Shown: positions 1 to 7,446, counted from the first letter of the stretch. The stretch is 7,729 nucleotides of DNA from Candidatus Omnitrophota bacterium (GCA_018814505.1 JAHIZQ010000060.1:1-7729), one strand, 5' to 3'. A program made the numbers and translations. The notes: generated from the sequence alone by a model not told the origin.

Positions 1-431
1 TCGGCTAATTCTGTAAGACTTTTTTGCAATCCCGCGATTAACATTTTCACGGACTTAATGTTATCAACACAATACAAACGAACGTCATTAACCACCTGTT
101 CGTTCCGAGACCTTCCAGTGTGTAGTTTTTTACCCGCTATTGGAACGCGTTTTTCGACATACTCTTGCACCAACGAATGTATATCTTCATGTTTTTCGGA
201 ATATAACGAAGCAACATCGGTTTTTTCCAAAAGTTCATCTATAACTTCCGTCAGTTCTTTTGCTTCTTCACTAGAGATAAACCCGCATTCAGCCAGCATT
301 TCGACATGAATCTTACTGCTTAAACAATCATATTTAACAAGTTCTTTATCAACATCAAGACTCGATGTAAAATCCATAACCATAGGATTCATCTTCTCTT
401 CAGAAAACCTCCCACCCCATAATTTACCCAT
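1..431 (-). CDS. argH: Argininosuccinate lyase, N-terminal part (cut by left window edge)
   Basis: Splits argininosuccinate into arginine and fumarate, the last step of arginine synthesis, in the cytoplasm. Translating leftward from the ATG at 431-429 gives 143 complete codons with no stop before the window ends; the family is usually about 450-470 residues, so roughly two thirds is missing here. The start reads MGKLWGGRFSEE, the typical ArgH N-terminus. The signature LHTGRSRNEQVVND lies near residues 101-114, and EDIHSLVQEYV (about 82-92) matches the family's ED(I/V)H...E segment. Two mild departures from the commonest form are seen: NEQ for NDQ in the signature, and SSKIHVEML for GSxAHxxML near residues 38-46; both look tolerable. 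A strong AAAGGAGA ribosome site (438-445) sits 6 nt before the ATG. It is the last visible operon gene, 97 bp after argG. The identity is clear although the gene is partial. Confidence 0.95.
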   Translation of the reverse strand, partial: MGKLWGGRFSEEKMNPMVMDFTSSLDVDKELVKYDCLSSKIHVEMLAECGFISSEEAKELTEVIDELLEKTDVASLYSEKHEDIHSLVQEYVEKRVPIAGKKLHTGRSRNEQVVNDVRLYCVDNIKSVKMLIAGLQKSLTELA

Positions 432-437
432 ACAACA

Positions 438-445
438 TCTCCTTT
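438..445 (-). promoter_or_regulatory. Ribosome binding site of argH
   Basis: The minus strand reads AAAGGAGA six bases before the ATG at 431. It fixes the start of this partial gene, which otherwise could be missed because its reading frame is open to the window edge. Confidence 0.8.
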
Positions 446-482
446 ATTCACGTTGCACGCAATTTACGACACGCACATTACT

Positions 483-530
483 CCTGTCCCTACATATTTA
501 TCTTCAACAGAGACATCTGTCCCTGCATCT
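483..530. repeat. Interspersed palindromic repeat, copy in the argG-argH gap
   Basis: The 18 bases cctacatatttatcttca at 489-506 recur exactly at 4128-4145 in the argB-argD gap. The match extends with single differences to 26 positions (483-508 against 4122-4147). Immediately after the shared core is a small hairpin, acaga/tctgt (507-511 and 516-520, loop gaca). The other copy has a different small hairpin at the same place. This looks like non-coding repeat sequence that fills the gap between two operon genes. The family is not identified. Confidence 0.6.
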
Positions 531-1701
531 ATTTTTTAAACGGTAATGCCCATAAATCAATAAACCCTTTTGCTAAAGACTGATCAAAAACATCACCCTC
601 ACCATAAGTAGCTAACTGCATTTTATAGCGCGAATTCGGGCTTCGCCTGCCGCAAACCATTGCCTTGCCCTTATAAAGCTTAACTTTAACTTCCCCGTTA
701 ACATTTTCCTGAGTTTTATCAACAAACGTATCCAGCGCCTGTCTTAATGGAGTAAACCATAACCCGTTATAAATGAGCTCTGAATACCGAACCGCGATAA
801 ACTGTTTAAATCCGCGTACATCCCTATCCAAAACAAGTTCTTCCAATGCAAAATGCGAGGCATACAAGATTTCAGACGCCGGCGCTTCATAAATTTCACG
901 AGACTTTATGCCTACTAGCCTATCTTCAACCATATCAACCCTGCCGACACCATGTTTAAGCCCTATTTTATTTAACTTTTCCACAAGTTCTACTGCACCA
1001 TATTCTTTCCCGTTTAACGCTTTTGGAATGCCCTTATCAAACGTAATTTTAACGTATTCCGGTTTTTCAGGAGCTTTTTCAGGAGTATTAATGCTCACAT
1101 ACGTATCCACCGCGGGTTCACACCAGGGGTCTTCAAGACTTCCTCCCTCAACACTTATACCCCACAAATTGCGGTCTATGCTATAAAGCTTCTTCTTCGT
1201 CTGTTCTATCGGAATTTTGTGCTTTTTAGCATAATCAACTTCAGCTGACCTGGTTTTTAATTCCCATTCTCTCACCGGCGCTATTATTTTAAGTTCCGGC
1301 GCCATTAAAGCAAACGTAACTTCGAAGCGAACCTGGTCATTGCCTTTTCCGGTACATCCATGCGCAACAGCAACAGCTTTTTCCTGTTTAGCAAAAGCTA
1401 TCATGGCAGAAGCTATAATTGGACGAGAAAGCGCTGTCGCAAGATTATATTTGTTTTGATACAACGCGCCGGTTTTTAAAGTTTGAAAAGCATAATCTTT
1501 TATAAACTTCTCCCTCAAATCTCCAACTTCACATTTTGACGCACCGATATCAAGCGCCCTTTTCCGGCTATTCTCCGTATCCTGACCTTGTCCAACGTCA
1601 CCCATATAACAGACAACGTCATATCCCCTATCCATAAGCCATCTTATCGCAACCGACGTATCTAATCCGCCTGAGTATGCTAAAACTATTTTTTTTGACA
1701 T
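529..1701 (-). CDS. argG: Argininosuccinate synthase
   Basis: Joins citrulline and aspartate, using ATP, to make argininosuccinate in the cytoplasm. The product is 390 residues, close to the family norm of about 400. The PP-loop ATP site SGGLDTS is at residues 10-16. YNLATALSRPIIA (about 85-97) matches the conserved YxLxTxxxRPxIA stretch, and HGCTGKGNDQVRFE (114-127) is the second family signature. EGGSLEDPW near 185-193 is also conserved. The C-terminal region from about residue 350 is the usual oligomerisation tail. The ATG at 1701 is preceded by a weak GAAAGGG ribosome site and the N-terminus matches the family without extension. It lies 237 bp after argF, a wide gap that holds a palindromic element, and 97 bp before argH. 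I saw no clear promoter of its own, so co-transcription from argC is the simplest reading, though an internal promoter is not excluded. Confidence 0.97.
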   Translation of the reverse strand: MSKKIVLAYSGGLDTSVAIRWLMDRGYDVVCYMGDVGQGQDTENSRKRALDIGASKCEVGDLREKFIKDYAFQTLKTGALYQNKYNLATALSRPIIASAMIAFAKQEKAVAVAHGCTGKGNDQVRFEVTFALMAPELKIIAPVREWELKTRSAEVDYAKKHKIPIEQTKKKLYSIDRNLWGISVEGGSLEDPWCEPAVDTYVSINTPEKAPEKPEYVKITFDKGIPKALNGKEYGAVELVEKLNKIGLKHGVGRVDMVEDRLVGIKSREIYEAPASEILYASHFALEELVLDRDVRGFKQFIAVRYSELIYNGLWFTPLRQALDTFVDKTQENVNGEVKVKLYKGKAMVCGRRSPNSRYKMQLATYGEGDVFDQSLAKGFIDLWALPFKK

Positions 1702-1756
1702 ATTGTTTTCCCTTTCTCTATGAATATTTTAAAGGTTTTGCAAAATGGATAAATCA

Positions 1757-1850
1757 CCCCTACTTGTCATTCCGGGCAAGACCACAGCCGAGACCTGGAA
1801 TCTCTATGAAAAACTTATAGATTCCGAATCCCTTCGACTTAACTCTAGGC
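1757..1850. repeat. Palindromic interspersed-type repeat in the argF-argG gap
   Basis: Two hairpins sit side by side. The first pairs attccggg (1769-1776) with cctggaat (1794-1801), 8 bp with one G-U pair. The second pairs ggaatct (1797-1803) with agattcc (1819-1825), 7 bp. The arms overlap, so they are alternative folds. The 'gtcattccggg...ggaatct...agattcc' wording is typical of palindromic intergenic repeats seen in many bacterial genomes. This is inference from resemblance; only one copy is in the window. A 62-codon plus-strand open frame (1745-1933) runs through it and has no credible ribosome site or recognisable protein. Confidence 0.5.
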
Positions 1851-1938
1851 TGGCAAAACAGGTAAATCGAAATAACGAAACACACCGTTCGTATAAATCT
1901 ATGTATGCACCGTTACCCTCTGCTCACAACTAAAAACA

Positions 1939-2850
1939 TTATAACATTTTTAAAAGAATAGCTTTTTGTACATGCATTCTGTTTTCTGCCTGATCATAAA
2001 TAATTGAATTTTTTCCATCAATAACATCTGTAACTTCTTCCCCGCGATGCGCGGGAAGACAATGCATAATCATAGCGTCTTTTTTTGCTGTACGCATAAG
2101 CTGAGCATTAACCTGAAACCTGGCAAAATCCTTAAGCTTCTTTTCTTTTTCCTGTTCCTGCCCCATGCTTACCCACACATCGGTGTAAACAATATCACTG
2201 TCTCGAACCGCCTCATATGGATCGGCAAATATTTCAACGATTGCTTTATTTTTTTTAGCCGTTTTTACAGCCTCGTCATAAATCTCTTTATTCGGTTCAT
2301 ACCCCTTTGGACAAGCTATTTTTATATTCACACCGGTTTTAGCGCACACCATGACGAGTGAATTAAGCACGTTGTTCCCGTCGCCTACATAGGAAATTGT
2401 TACGTTCCTCAACGTTTTTTTCTTTTCAAGCACGGTAAATATATCACTCAACGCCTGGCACGGATGGGCTAAATCAGACAACCCGTTTATTACCGGCACC
2501 TCTGAATATTTAGCAAGTTCATAAATGTCTTTATGCGAAAAAACCCGACCAACTATCCCGTCTACATACCGAGAAACAACCCTTGCAACGTCTTTAACAG
2601 GTTCCCTTTTTCCCATTTCTATTTCTCTCGGGCTAAGATATAAAACATATCCTCCTAAATGCACCATGGCAACTTCAAAAGATATACGTGTCCGGTTTGA
2701 CGGTTTTTGGAACAAGAGCGCCAGAGTTTTATTCCTGAATTTATGTTTTTTTGCTAATGGCTTTTTCTTTAACTTTTGCGTAAGCCGTAAAATGCTGAAT
2801 ATTTCCTCTCGTGACAAATCTGAAATCGTAACTAAATTTTTAGTTTTCAT
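1939..2850 (-). CDS. argF: Ornithine carbamoyltransferase
   Basis: Transfers the carbamoyl group from carbamoyl phosphate to ornithine, giving citrulline, in the cytoplasm. The product is 303 residues, normal for the catabolic/anabolic OTC family. The carbamoyl phosphate loop SNRTR is at 51-55 (S-x-R-T-R consensus). HPCQ is at 129-132 in the usual DLxHPxQALxD setting. The ornithine side shows DVWVSMG (224-230), and HCLPAHRGEEV (263-273) is the OTC-specific motif that separates it from aspartate carbamoyltransferase. The ATG overlaps the argD stop codon as ATGA (2847-2850), so translation is probably coupled; GGAG inside the end of argD provides the ribosome site. The biosynthetic role (argF rather than arcB) is inferred from the operon. 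Carbamoyl phosphate must come from carAB elsewhere, as it is not encoded here. Confidence 0.97.
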   Translation of the reverse strand: MKTKNLVTISDLSREEIFSILRLTQKLKKKPLAKKHKFRNKTLALLFQKPSNRTRISFEVAMVHLGGYVLYLSPREIEMGKREPVKDVARVVSRYVDGIVGRVFSHKDIYELAKYSEVPVINGLSDLAHPCQALSDIFTVLEKKKTLRNVTISYVGDGNNVLNSLVMVCAKTGVNIKIACPKGYEPNKEIYDEAVKTAKKNKAIVEIFADPYEAVRDSDIVYTDVWVSMGQEQEKEKKLKDFARFQVNAQLMRTAKKDAMIMHCLPAHRGEEVTDVIDGKNSIIYDQAENRMHVQKAILLKML

Positions 2851-4028
2851 ACCGTCTCCAAAACTTTTGAAATTTTTTCAATTGCCAAATCAATCTCTTC
2901 TTTTGTGACATTGATAGGCGGCATAATACGTAATATGTTTTTTTGTGTACAATTTATCAAAAGACCTTCTTTCATACACTCTACCGCCAAACTTGACGCA
3001 TCTTCTAATTCCATCTCAACGCCAATCATAAGCCCCATCCCTTTTACCCTGCCTACAACCTTATTTTTATTCCTCAAATTATTCAACTTTCCAACGAAAT
3101 AAGCGCCCATTTTGTTTGTATTCTCAAGTAAACTCTCTTCCTCTATGGCTTCAAAAACGCCTAACGCCGCGGCGGAAATTATAGGACTTCCACCAAAAGT
3201 AGACGCGTGAGATCCCGCACCTAGCACATCTTTGTGTTTTTCCGCGACCACCAAAGCTCCAATTGGAAACCCGCCACCTAAAGATTTTGCTAAAGTCATA
3301 GCATCCGGTTCTATCCCAAAATGTTTATATGCAAACATTTTACCTGTACGCCCCATACACGTTTGTACTTCATCAACAATTAAAAGAATAGCTTTTTCTT
3401 GACAAAGCTTGTATAAACTCCGCATATATTCTTTTTCAGCCACATTAATACCGCCTTCGCCTTGTATCGGCTCCAGCATTATCGCCGCTGTCTTATCCGT
3501 AACAGCGTTAACAACAGCGTCAATGTTATTAAATGGAATATGCTTAAACCCTTCCGGCAAAGGTAAAAAACCTTCCTTCACCTTATCTTGCCCGGTAGCA
3601 GTCAAAGTGGCCAGAGTCCTGCCATGAAAAGACTTTTCCATGGTAATAACTTCATACTTTTTCCCCTGCCCATACCGGCGCGCCAGTTTTATAGCACCTT
3701 CATTGGCTTCCGCACCGCTATTTGAAAAAAATACTTTTCCCGGGAAAGAATATTCAATAATTTTTTTTGCCAACAAAGGCTGTACGTCATTATAAAAGTT
3801 ATTTGATACGTGCAGTATCCGGCCTAATTGATGCGTCACTTTTTCAGCGACTTTTGGATGGCAATGCCCAATCCCGCTGACTGCCCATCCAGGAAAAAAA
3901 TCAAGATACTTTTTTCCTAAAACATCTTCTACCCACGTACCCTGGCCCTTAACAAGACATAAATCCTGCCGCGTATAAGTGGACAAAACGTAATCATCAT
4001 ATAACTTTTTTATTTCATTAAAATTCAT
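2847..4028 (-). CDS. argD: Acetylornithine aminotransferase (PLP-dependent)
   Basis: Converts N-acetylglutamate semialdehyde to N-acetylornithine with glutamate as amino donor. At 393 residues it has the usual length of class III aminotransferases of the ArgD group. Visible motifs are SNSGAEANEGAIKLAR (102-117, phosphate-binding loop), SFHGRTLA (133-140), EPIQGEGG (186-193), the cofactor-contacting IVDEVQTCMGRTG (217-229, Asp219), and LAKSLGGGFPIGA (246-258) with Lys248 as the predicted Schiff-base lysine. HASTFGG (274-280) supplies the second-subunit phosphate contact. The ATG at 4028 has AAGGAG at 4034-4039, five bases upstream, so the start is well supported. It overlaps argF by four bases and is separated from argB by 178 bp of repeat-like DNA. 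Close relatives act on succinylornithine, succinyl-diaminopimelate precursors or 4-aminobutyrate; the operon favours ArgD. A second role in lysine synthesis is possible for this family but is not shown here. Confidence 0.96.
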   Translation of the reverse strand: MNFNEIKKLYDDYVLSTYTRQDLCLVKGQGTWVEDVLGKKYLDFFPGWAVSGIGHCHPKVAEKVTHQLGRILHVSNNFYNDVQPLLAKKIIEYSFPGKVFFSNSGAEANEGAIKLARRYGQGKKYEVITMEKSFHGRTLATLTATGQDKVKEGFLPLPEGFKHIPFNNIDAVVNAVTDKTAAIMLEPIQGEGGINVAEKEYMRSLYKLCQEKAILLIVDEVQTCMGRTGKMFAYKHFGIEPDAMTLAKSLGGGFPIGALVVAEKHKDVLGAGSHASTFGGSPIISAAALGVFEAIEEESLLENTNKMGAYFVGKLNNLRNKNKVVGRVKGMGLMIGVEMELEDASSLAVECMKEGLLINCTQKNILRIMPPINVTKEEIDLAIEKISKVLETV

Positions 4029-4033
4029 CTTTG

Positions 4034-4039
4034 CTCCTT
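4034..4039 (-). promoter_or_regulatory. Ribosome binding site of argD
   Basis: The minus strand reads AAGGAG, with five bases to the ATG at 4028. It lies just downstream of the repeat-like stretch, so argD can be translated independently of argB despite the wide gap. Confidence 0.75.
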
Positions 4040-4103
4040 AATGAGACCTCTGTTTCAAAAAAACAAAAGCATAGTGAAACCATTGGTCAGATTAATGTTC
4101 GTG

Positions 4104-4190
4104 TCCGGGTACATGGCAAGACCTGTACCTACATATTTATCTTCAGCGAAGCCTATCGCTACATATGGAGATGCGACTTGCCATTGTATC
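4104..4190. repeat. Interspersed palindromic repeat, copy in the argB-argD gap
   Basis: An outer inverted repeat pairs atggcaag (4113-4120) with cttgccat (4177-4184), 8 bp perfect and extendable with a one-base bulge. Inside it lies the 18-bp core (4128-4145) shared exactly with the argG-argH gap, directly followed by a second hairpin, agcga/tcgct (4145-4149 and 4156-4160). The nine bases ggcaagacc (4115-4123) also occur in the argF-argG element at 1775-1783. No open frame of note crosses the region. It is best read as a nested palindromic intergenic repeat that is present in the operon transcript. Confidence 0.65.
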
Positions 4191-4206
4191 TACACCAACG
4201 AACCGG

Positions 4207-5061
4207 CTAACCATTAACAATTTCAGTTCCAATTCCTTTATCTGTAAAAATTTCCAAAAGCAAAGCATGCGGAAGTGTCGCGTCAACAATATGAGCTTTT
4301 CTTACGTTCCCGCGTAACGCAAACAAACAAGACTTTACCTTCGGAACCATACCGCCTTGAATAACCTTCGTCTCAATTAAACAATTTGCTTGTTCAAATG
4401 TTAAAGAATGAAACAAAGATTTTAAATCAGATTTATCTTCCATTACACCCCTAACATTTGTCAACACAACAAATTTTTCCGCGTCAAGAGCTACAGCAAT
4501 ATTGCTTGCAACTTCATCCGCGTTCACATTATACAATTTATCGTCTTTCCCTTTTCCAATAGGGCAAATTATCGGAATTATATTTGTATTCACAAGGCGA
4601 TCTAAAACCGTAGTATCGATTGTCTCAATGCTTCCAACAAAACCTAAATCAGGAGACTGGACTTTAACGGTTTGCACAATATTATTTTCTTTACCACTTA
4701 ATCCAAAAGCTTCTCCCCCAAGCAAATTTATTTCATTTACTAAATTCTTATTCACGCCCATAAGCACAGAATCAACAACACTCATGGATTTTTCGCATGT
4801 AACGCGTAACCCATCAATAAACCGTGTCTCAATATTCGCTGACTTAAGCTTTTCGTTAATATGAGGACCACCGCCATGCACTAAAACTGGTTTCATCCCG
4901 GCATACCTCATAAACACTATGTCTTGTAAAACCATTTTTCTAGATACATCATCATGCAAAGAGCTTCCGCCGAATTTGATAACAATTACTTTGTTAAAAA
5001 ACTTTTTTATATACGGCAATGCTTCAATCAAAACTTCACTTTTTTTTATTGCCTCTTCCAT
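4207..5061 (-). CDS. argB: Acetylglutamate kinase
   Basis: Phosphorylates N-acetylglutamate with ATP, the second and usually controlled step of the pathway. I choose the ATG at 5061 (284 residues) over one 33 bases upstream because AGGAGG (5071-5076) lies nine bases before it and the protein then begins as in the family. Motifs are VIKFGG (27-32, Lys29 in the ATP phosphate site), VHGGGP (61-66), IDGLRVT (82-88), GLSGKENN (120-127), NVNADE (178-183, Asp182) and GGMVPKV (236-242, Lys241). Before the kinase fold is a roughly 25-residue N-terminal helix (SEVLIEALPYIKKFF, 8-22), and the protein ends TDKGIGTEIV (273-282). Both traits mark the hexameric, arginine-inhibited branch of the family, so feedback inhibition by arginine is likely but inferred. 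It is 122 bp after argJ and 178 bp before argD. Confidence 0.96.
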   Translation of the reverse strand: MEEAIKKSEVLIEALPYIKKFFNKVIVIKFGGSSLHDDVSRKMVLQDIVFMRYAGMKPVLVHGGGPHINEKLKSANIETRFIDGLRVTCEKSMSVVDSVLMGVNKNLVNEINLLGGEAFGLSGKENNIVQTVKVQSPDLGFVGSIETIDTTVLDRLVNTNIIPIICPIGKGKDDKLYNVNADEVASNIAVALDAEKFVVLTNVRGVMEDKSDLKSLFHSLTFEQANCLIETKVIQGGMVPKVKSCLFALRGNVRKAHIVDATLPHALLLEIFTDKGIGTEIVNG

Positions 5062-5070
5062 AATAAAGCC

Positions 5071-5076
5071 CCTCCT
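5071..5076 (-). promoter_or_regulatory. Ribosome binding site that decides the argB start
   Basis: A perfect AGGAGG on the minus strand lies nine bases before the ATG at 5061. The alternative ATG at 5094 would place this site inside the coding region and has no comparable site of its own. Confidence 0.8.
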
Positions 5077-5183
5077 GCAAAACGCGTGTATCAACCGGAA
5101 TTACTTGCCATCTACCATTAACCAATAAAGTCTCATCACCATACAAGCCTAGCGTCCACCTGACAAACCTACTAACATTTCTC

Positions 5184-6371
5184 TCACGTTGTATAGAAAG
5201 AATTAAAAGTGATATACTTTTTTGAAATATCACACGAAAAAACAACCGCTTCTTTTTTACCATTGTGAAGATTTACTTCAATTAACACGTCGCTACTTTT
5301 AAAAATCGAACTTGTCCGCCTGTCCACTTCATAAAAGTTGGAATTTTTCAAAAGCGTAACACCGTCCAGAATTATTTCAAGTTTATTGATATCAAAAAAA
5401 GCTTTACTAGCGCCAACCGCCGATGCTATACGTCCCCAATTAGGATCACCACCTAAAACAGCGCACTTAACAAGCATTGAACTCGCAATCGCGCCAGCCG
5501 CTTCTTTAGCGTCTATAACTGACCGTGCGCCTTTTACCCTGACTTCAATAAGCTTATTAGCTCCTTCTCCGTCCCTAACAACTAATTTTGCAATTTCAGT
5601 ACAAATATCTGTTAAATTTTTTTGAAAAATTTCAAAATCCTTACCTTTGTCTTTTATAATTTTGTTGTCTGCTTTGCCATTTGCCATGAGCATAACAGTA
5701 TCATTTGTGCTCATATCTCCATCAACTGTAATCGCGTTAAACGAAACTTCCGTGGCTTTTTTTAATGCCTTTTCAAGCGCTTTCTTTGCGACACGCGCGT
5801 CAGTCATCACATAACAGAGCATTGTTGCCATATCTGGTTTGATCATACCTGCGCCTTTAGCAACGGCCGTCATTGTAATTGGTTTTCCGCCTGCTGAAAA
5901 AAATCGAATTTCAATTTTTTTCAAACGATCAGTTGTCATAATGCCTTCCGACGCGCCTTCAAGCCCACTCAAAGACAACTTTTTAACTAAACTCGGCAGA
6001 CCTTTCAGAATAGTATCCATAGGCATAAATTTGCCTATTATTCCAGTCGATGAAACTAAAACCTCATTTTCTGCGACTTTCAACAATTCCGCGATAGTCC
6101 CGGCCATTTTCACGGCATCTTTCATCCCTCTTTTACCTGTCATACAATTAGCATTTCCGCTATTAACAACAACCGCCCTAATTAGATTATTCTTTTTAAG
6201 TTGTTTTTGCGCCAGAATAACAGGCGCGGCTTTTGCCCTATTACGCGTAAAAAGAGCTGTTGTATTACATGGTTCCTCTGAATAAAAAAGCGCTAGATCC
6301 CGGCGTTTACGTTTAACACCGCAATGCACACCGCTTGCAAAAAACCCCTTCGGAAGTTTATATTCTTTCAT
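5184..6371 (-). CDS. argJ: Glutamate N-acetyltransferase / ornithine acetyltransferase
   Basis: Moves the acetyl group from N-acetylornithine to glutamate, releasing ornithine and closing the acetyl cycle. Some members also acetylate glutamate from acetyl-CoA; with no argA in view a bifunctional enzyme is possible but unproven. The 395-residue length is typical. The self-cleavage site is clear: KGAGMIKPDMATML (172-185), cut between Ala182 and the nucleophile Thr183, giving alpha and beta chains. Other conserved stretches are NSGNANCMTG (70-79), SSTGIIG (107-113), VDGDMSTNDT (216-225) and GGDPNWGRIASAVG (307-320). The C-terminus, CDISKKYITFNSFYTT, ends as family members do, so the gene is complete. 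Two starts compete: ATG at 6383 (399 residues) and ATG at 6371. The only ribosome-like site, AAGGA (6384-6388), touches the first ATG and is 12 bases from the second, so I prefer 6371. argC ends 50 bp upstream. Confidence 0.96.
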   Translation of the reverse strand: MKEYKLPKGFFASGVHCGVKRKRRDLALFYSEEPCNTTALFTRNRAKAAPVILAQKQLKKNNLIRAVVVNSGNANCMTGKRGMKDAVKMAGTIAELLKVAENEVLVSSTGIIGKFMPMDTILKGLPSLVKKLSLSGLEGASEGIMTTDRLKKIEIRFFSAGGKPITMTAVAKGAGMIKPDMATMLCYVMTDARVAKKALEKALKKATEVSFNAITVDGDMSTNDTVMLMANGKADNKIIKDKGKDFEIFQKNLTDICTEIAKLVVRDGEGANKLIEVRVKGARSVIDAKEAAGAIASSMLVKCAVLGGDPNWGRIASAVGASKAFFDINKLEIILDGVTLLKNSNFYEVDRRTSSIFKSSDVLIEVNLHNGKKEAVVFSCDISKKYITFNSFYTT

Positions 6372-6420
6372 CTCTCGTACCATTCCTTGACTTAAAACTA
6401 AACCATAAATAAGTTCAGTT

Positions 6421-7434
6421 TCACATTAATCCAGTTTTTTCATCAATTCCCAACATAATATTCATGTTCTGAACCGCCTGCCCGCTCGCGCCCTTTAATA
6501 GATTATCAATTACTGAAACGATAATCACCATATCCCGCGCTACTTTTATTCCAATATCACAAAAATTTGTACCTGCAACATCCTGAAGCTCCGGAACTTG
6601 GCCAAGAGGCCTTACGCGAACAAAAGGTTCATCCTTAAAATATTCTGTGTACTTCTTGTATATTTCGTTTTCTTCCGGCAACCCTTTTTGTTGAATATAT
6701 ATTGTGGACAATATCCCCCTTCTTACAGGCAAAAGATGCGGCGCAAAATTAACCTGCATATCCTTACCTGCCACACATGACAGAATATGCTCCATTTCCG
6801 GAATATGTTGATGTTCATTAGCCTTATAACACTTAAAGTTTTCATCAACCTCGCCAAAAGACAATGACATTAAAGCTTTTCGTCCCGCGCCTGTTGCTCC
6901 GCTTTTAGAATCCGCTATAACCGTAAGTCCGGCTTTTGCCACCATCAGGGCTATAGGCAAAAGTGCAAGAATAACACTCGTGGGATAACATCCCGGATTA
7001 GCAATAAAATCAGCTGTTTTGATCTTTTCCCGATTAAGTTCAGGCAACCCATAAACCGCCGCATTGAGATTTCCCGTATCCGTATGACACGTTCCATACC
7101 ATTTTTCATATAGTTTAACCGGTAATCGGTAATCCGCGCTTAAATCTATAATTTTTTTTCCTTTTTTTATAAATTCCGGCGCAATTTTCATAGATACCGT
7201 GTGCGGTAGAGCCAAAAAAACAAGATCACTTTTAGCCGCGACTTCGTTAATATCAAGACTTTTACATGGTACTGAAATCTTTTTCGCAAACCGTGGATAT
7301 AAATCGGAAAACTGCGTTTCTTTATCAACTAACGCCGAAAGAGAAGTTATTGTAACTTCCGAATTCTTTAAAAGAACTTCTATGAGTTCTTCCCCTGTAT
7401 AACCCGTAGCTCCGACAACACCTACCTTAATCAT
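6421..7434 (-). CDS. argC: N-acetyl-gamma-glutamyl-phosphate reductase
   Basis: Reduces N-acetylglutamyl phosphate to the semialdehyde with NADPH, the third step of the pathway. I take the ATG at 7434 (337 residues) rather than the one 27 bases upstream, because a strong GAGGAG (7441-7446) sits just before it and the product then starts MIKVGVVGATGYTGEEL, the expected dinucleotide-binding N-terminus. The catalytic cysteine is Cys149 in ANPGCYPTS (145-153). SGATGAGRKA (178-187), NEHQHIPE (206-213, containing the active-site histidine) and the terminal GASGQAVQNMN (315-325) are all family features. Length is normal (about 340-350). It is the first gene of the operon: the promoter, leader hairpin and repeated boxes lie in the 220 bp before it. 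argJ follows 50 bp later. Confidence 0.97.
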   Translation of the reverse strand: MIKVGVVGATGYTGEELIEVLLKNSEVTITSLSALVDKETQFSDLYPRFAKKISVPCKSLDINEVAAKSDLVFLALPHTVSMKIAPEFIKKGKKIIDLSADYRLPVKLYEKWYGTCHTDTGNLNAAVYGLPELNREKIKTADFIANPGCYPTSVILALLPIALMVAKAGLTVIADSKSGATGAGRKALMSLSFGEVDENFKCYKANEHQHIPEMEHILSCVAGKDMQVNFAPHLLPVRRGILSTIYIQQKGLPEENEIYKKYTEYFKDEPFVRVRPLGQVPELQDVAGTNFCDIGIKVARDMVIIVSVIDNLLKGASGQAVQNMNIMLGIDEKTGLM

Positions 7435-7440
7435 TTTTAT

Positions 7441-7446
7441 CTCCTC
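7441..7446 (-). promoter_or_regulatory. Ribosome binding site that decides the argC start
   Basis: The minus strand reads GAGGAG six bases before the ATG at 7434. The alternative upstream ATG (7461) would overlap the leader hairpin and has no such site. The site begins only three bases beyond the U run of that hairpin. Confidence 0.8.

Noticed and set aside
58..309. 83-codon plus-strand open frame at the left edge
   Set aside because: It is antisense to the clearly recognisable argH N-terminus.
1745..1933. 62-codon plus-strand open frame in the argF-argG gap
   Set aside because: It lies across a palindromic repeat, opposes the operon, has no ribosome site, and its product resembles no protein I know.
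4052..4080. gtttca/tgaaac inverted repeat upstream of argD
   Set aside because: Only 6 bp with a 17-base loop and weak pairing; easily expected by chance in AT-rich sequence.
5062..5094. Upstream ATG adding 11 residues to ArgB
   Set aside because: The perfect AGGAGG at 5071-5076 would then be inside the gene, and the extra residues are unlike ArgB N-termini.
5036..5263. 75-codon minus-strand open frame between argJ and argB
   Set aside because: It overlaps the end of argJ and the start of argB in another frame, and has no family likeness. argJ and argB both have proper ends without it.
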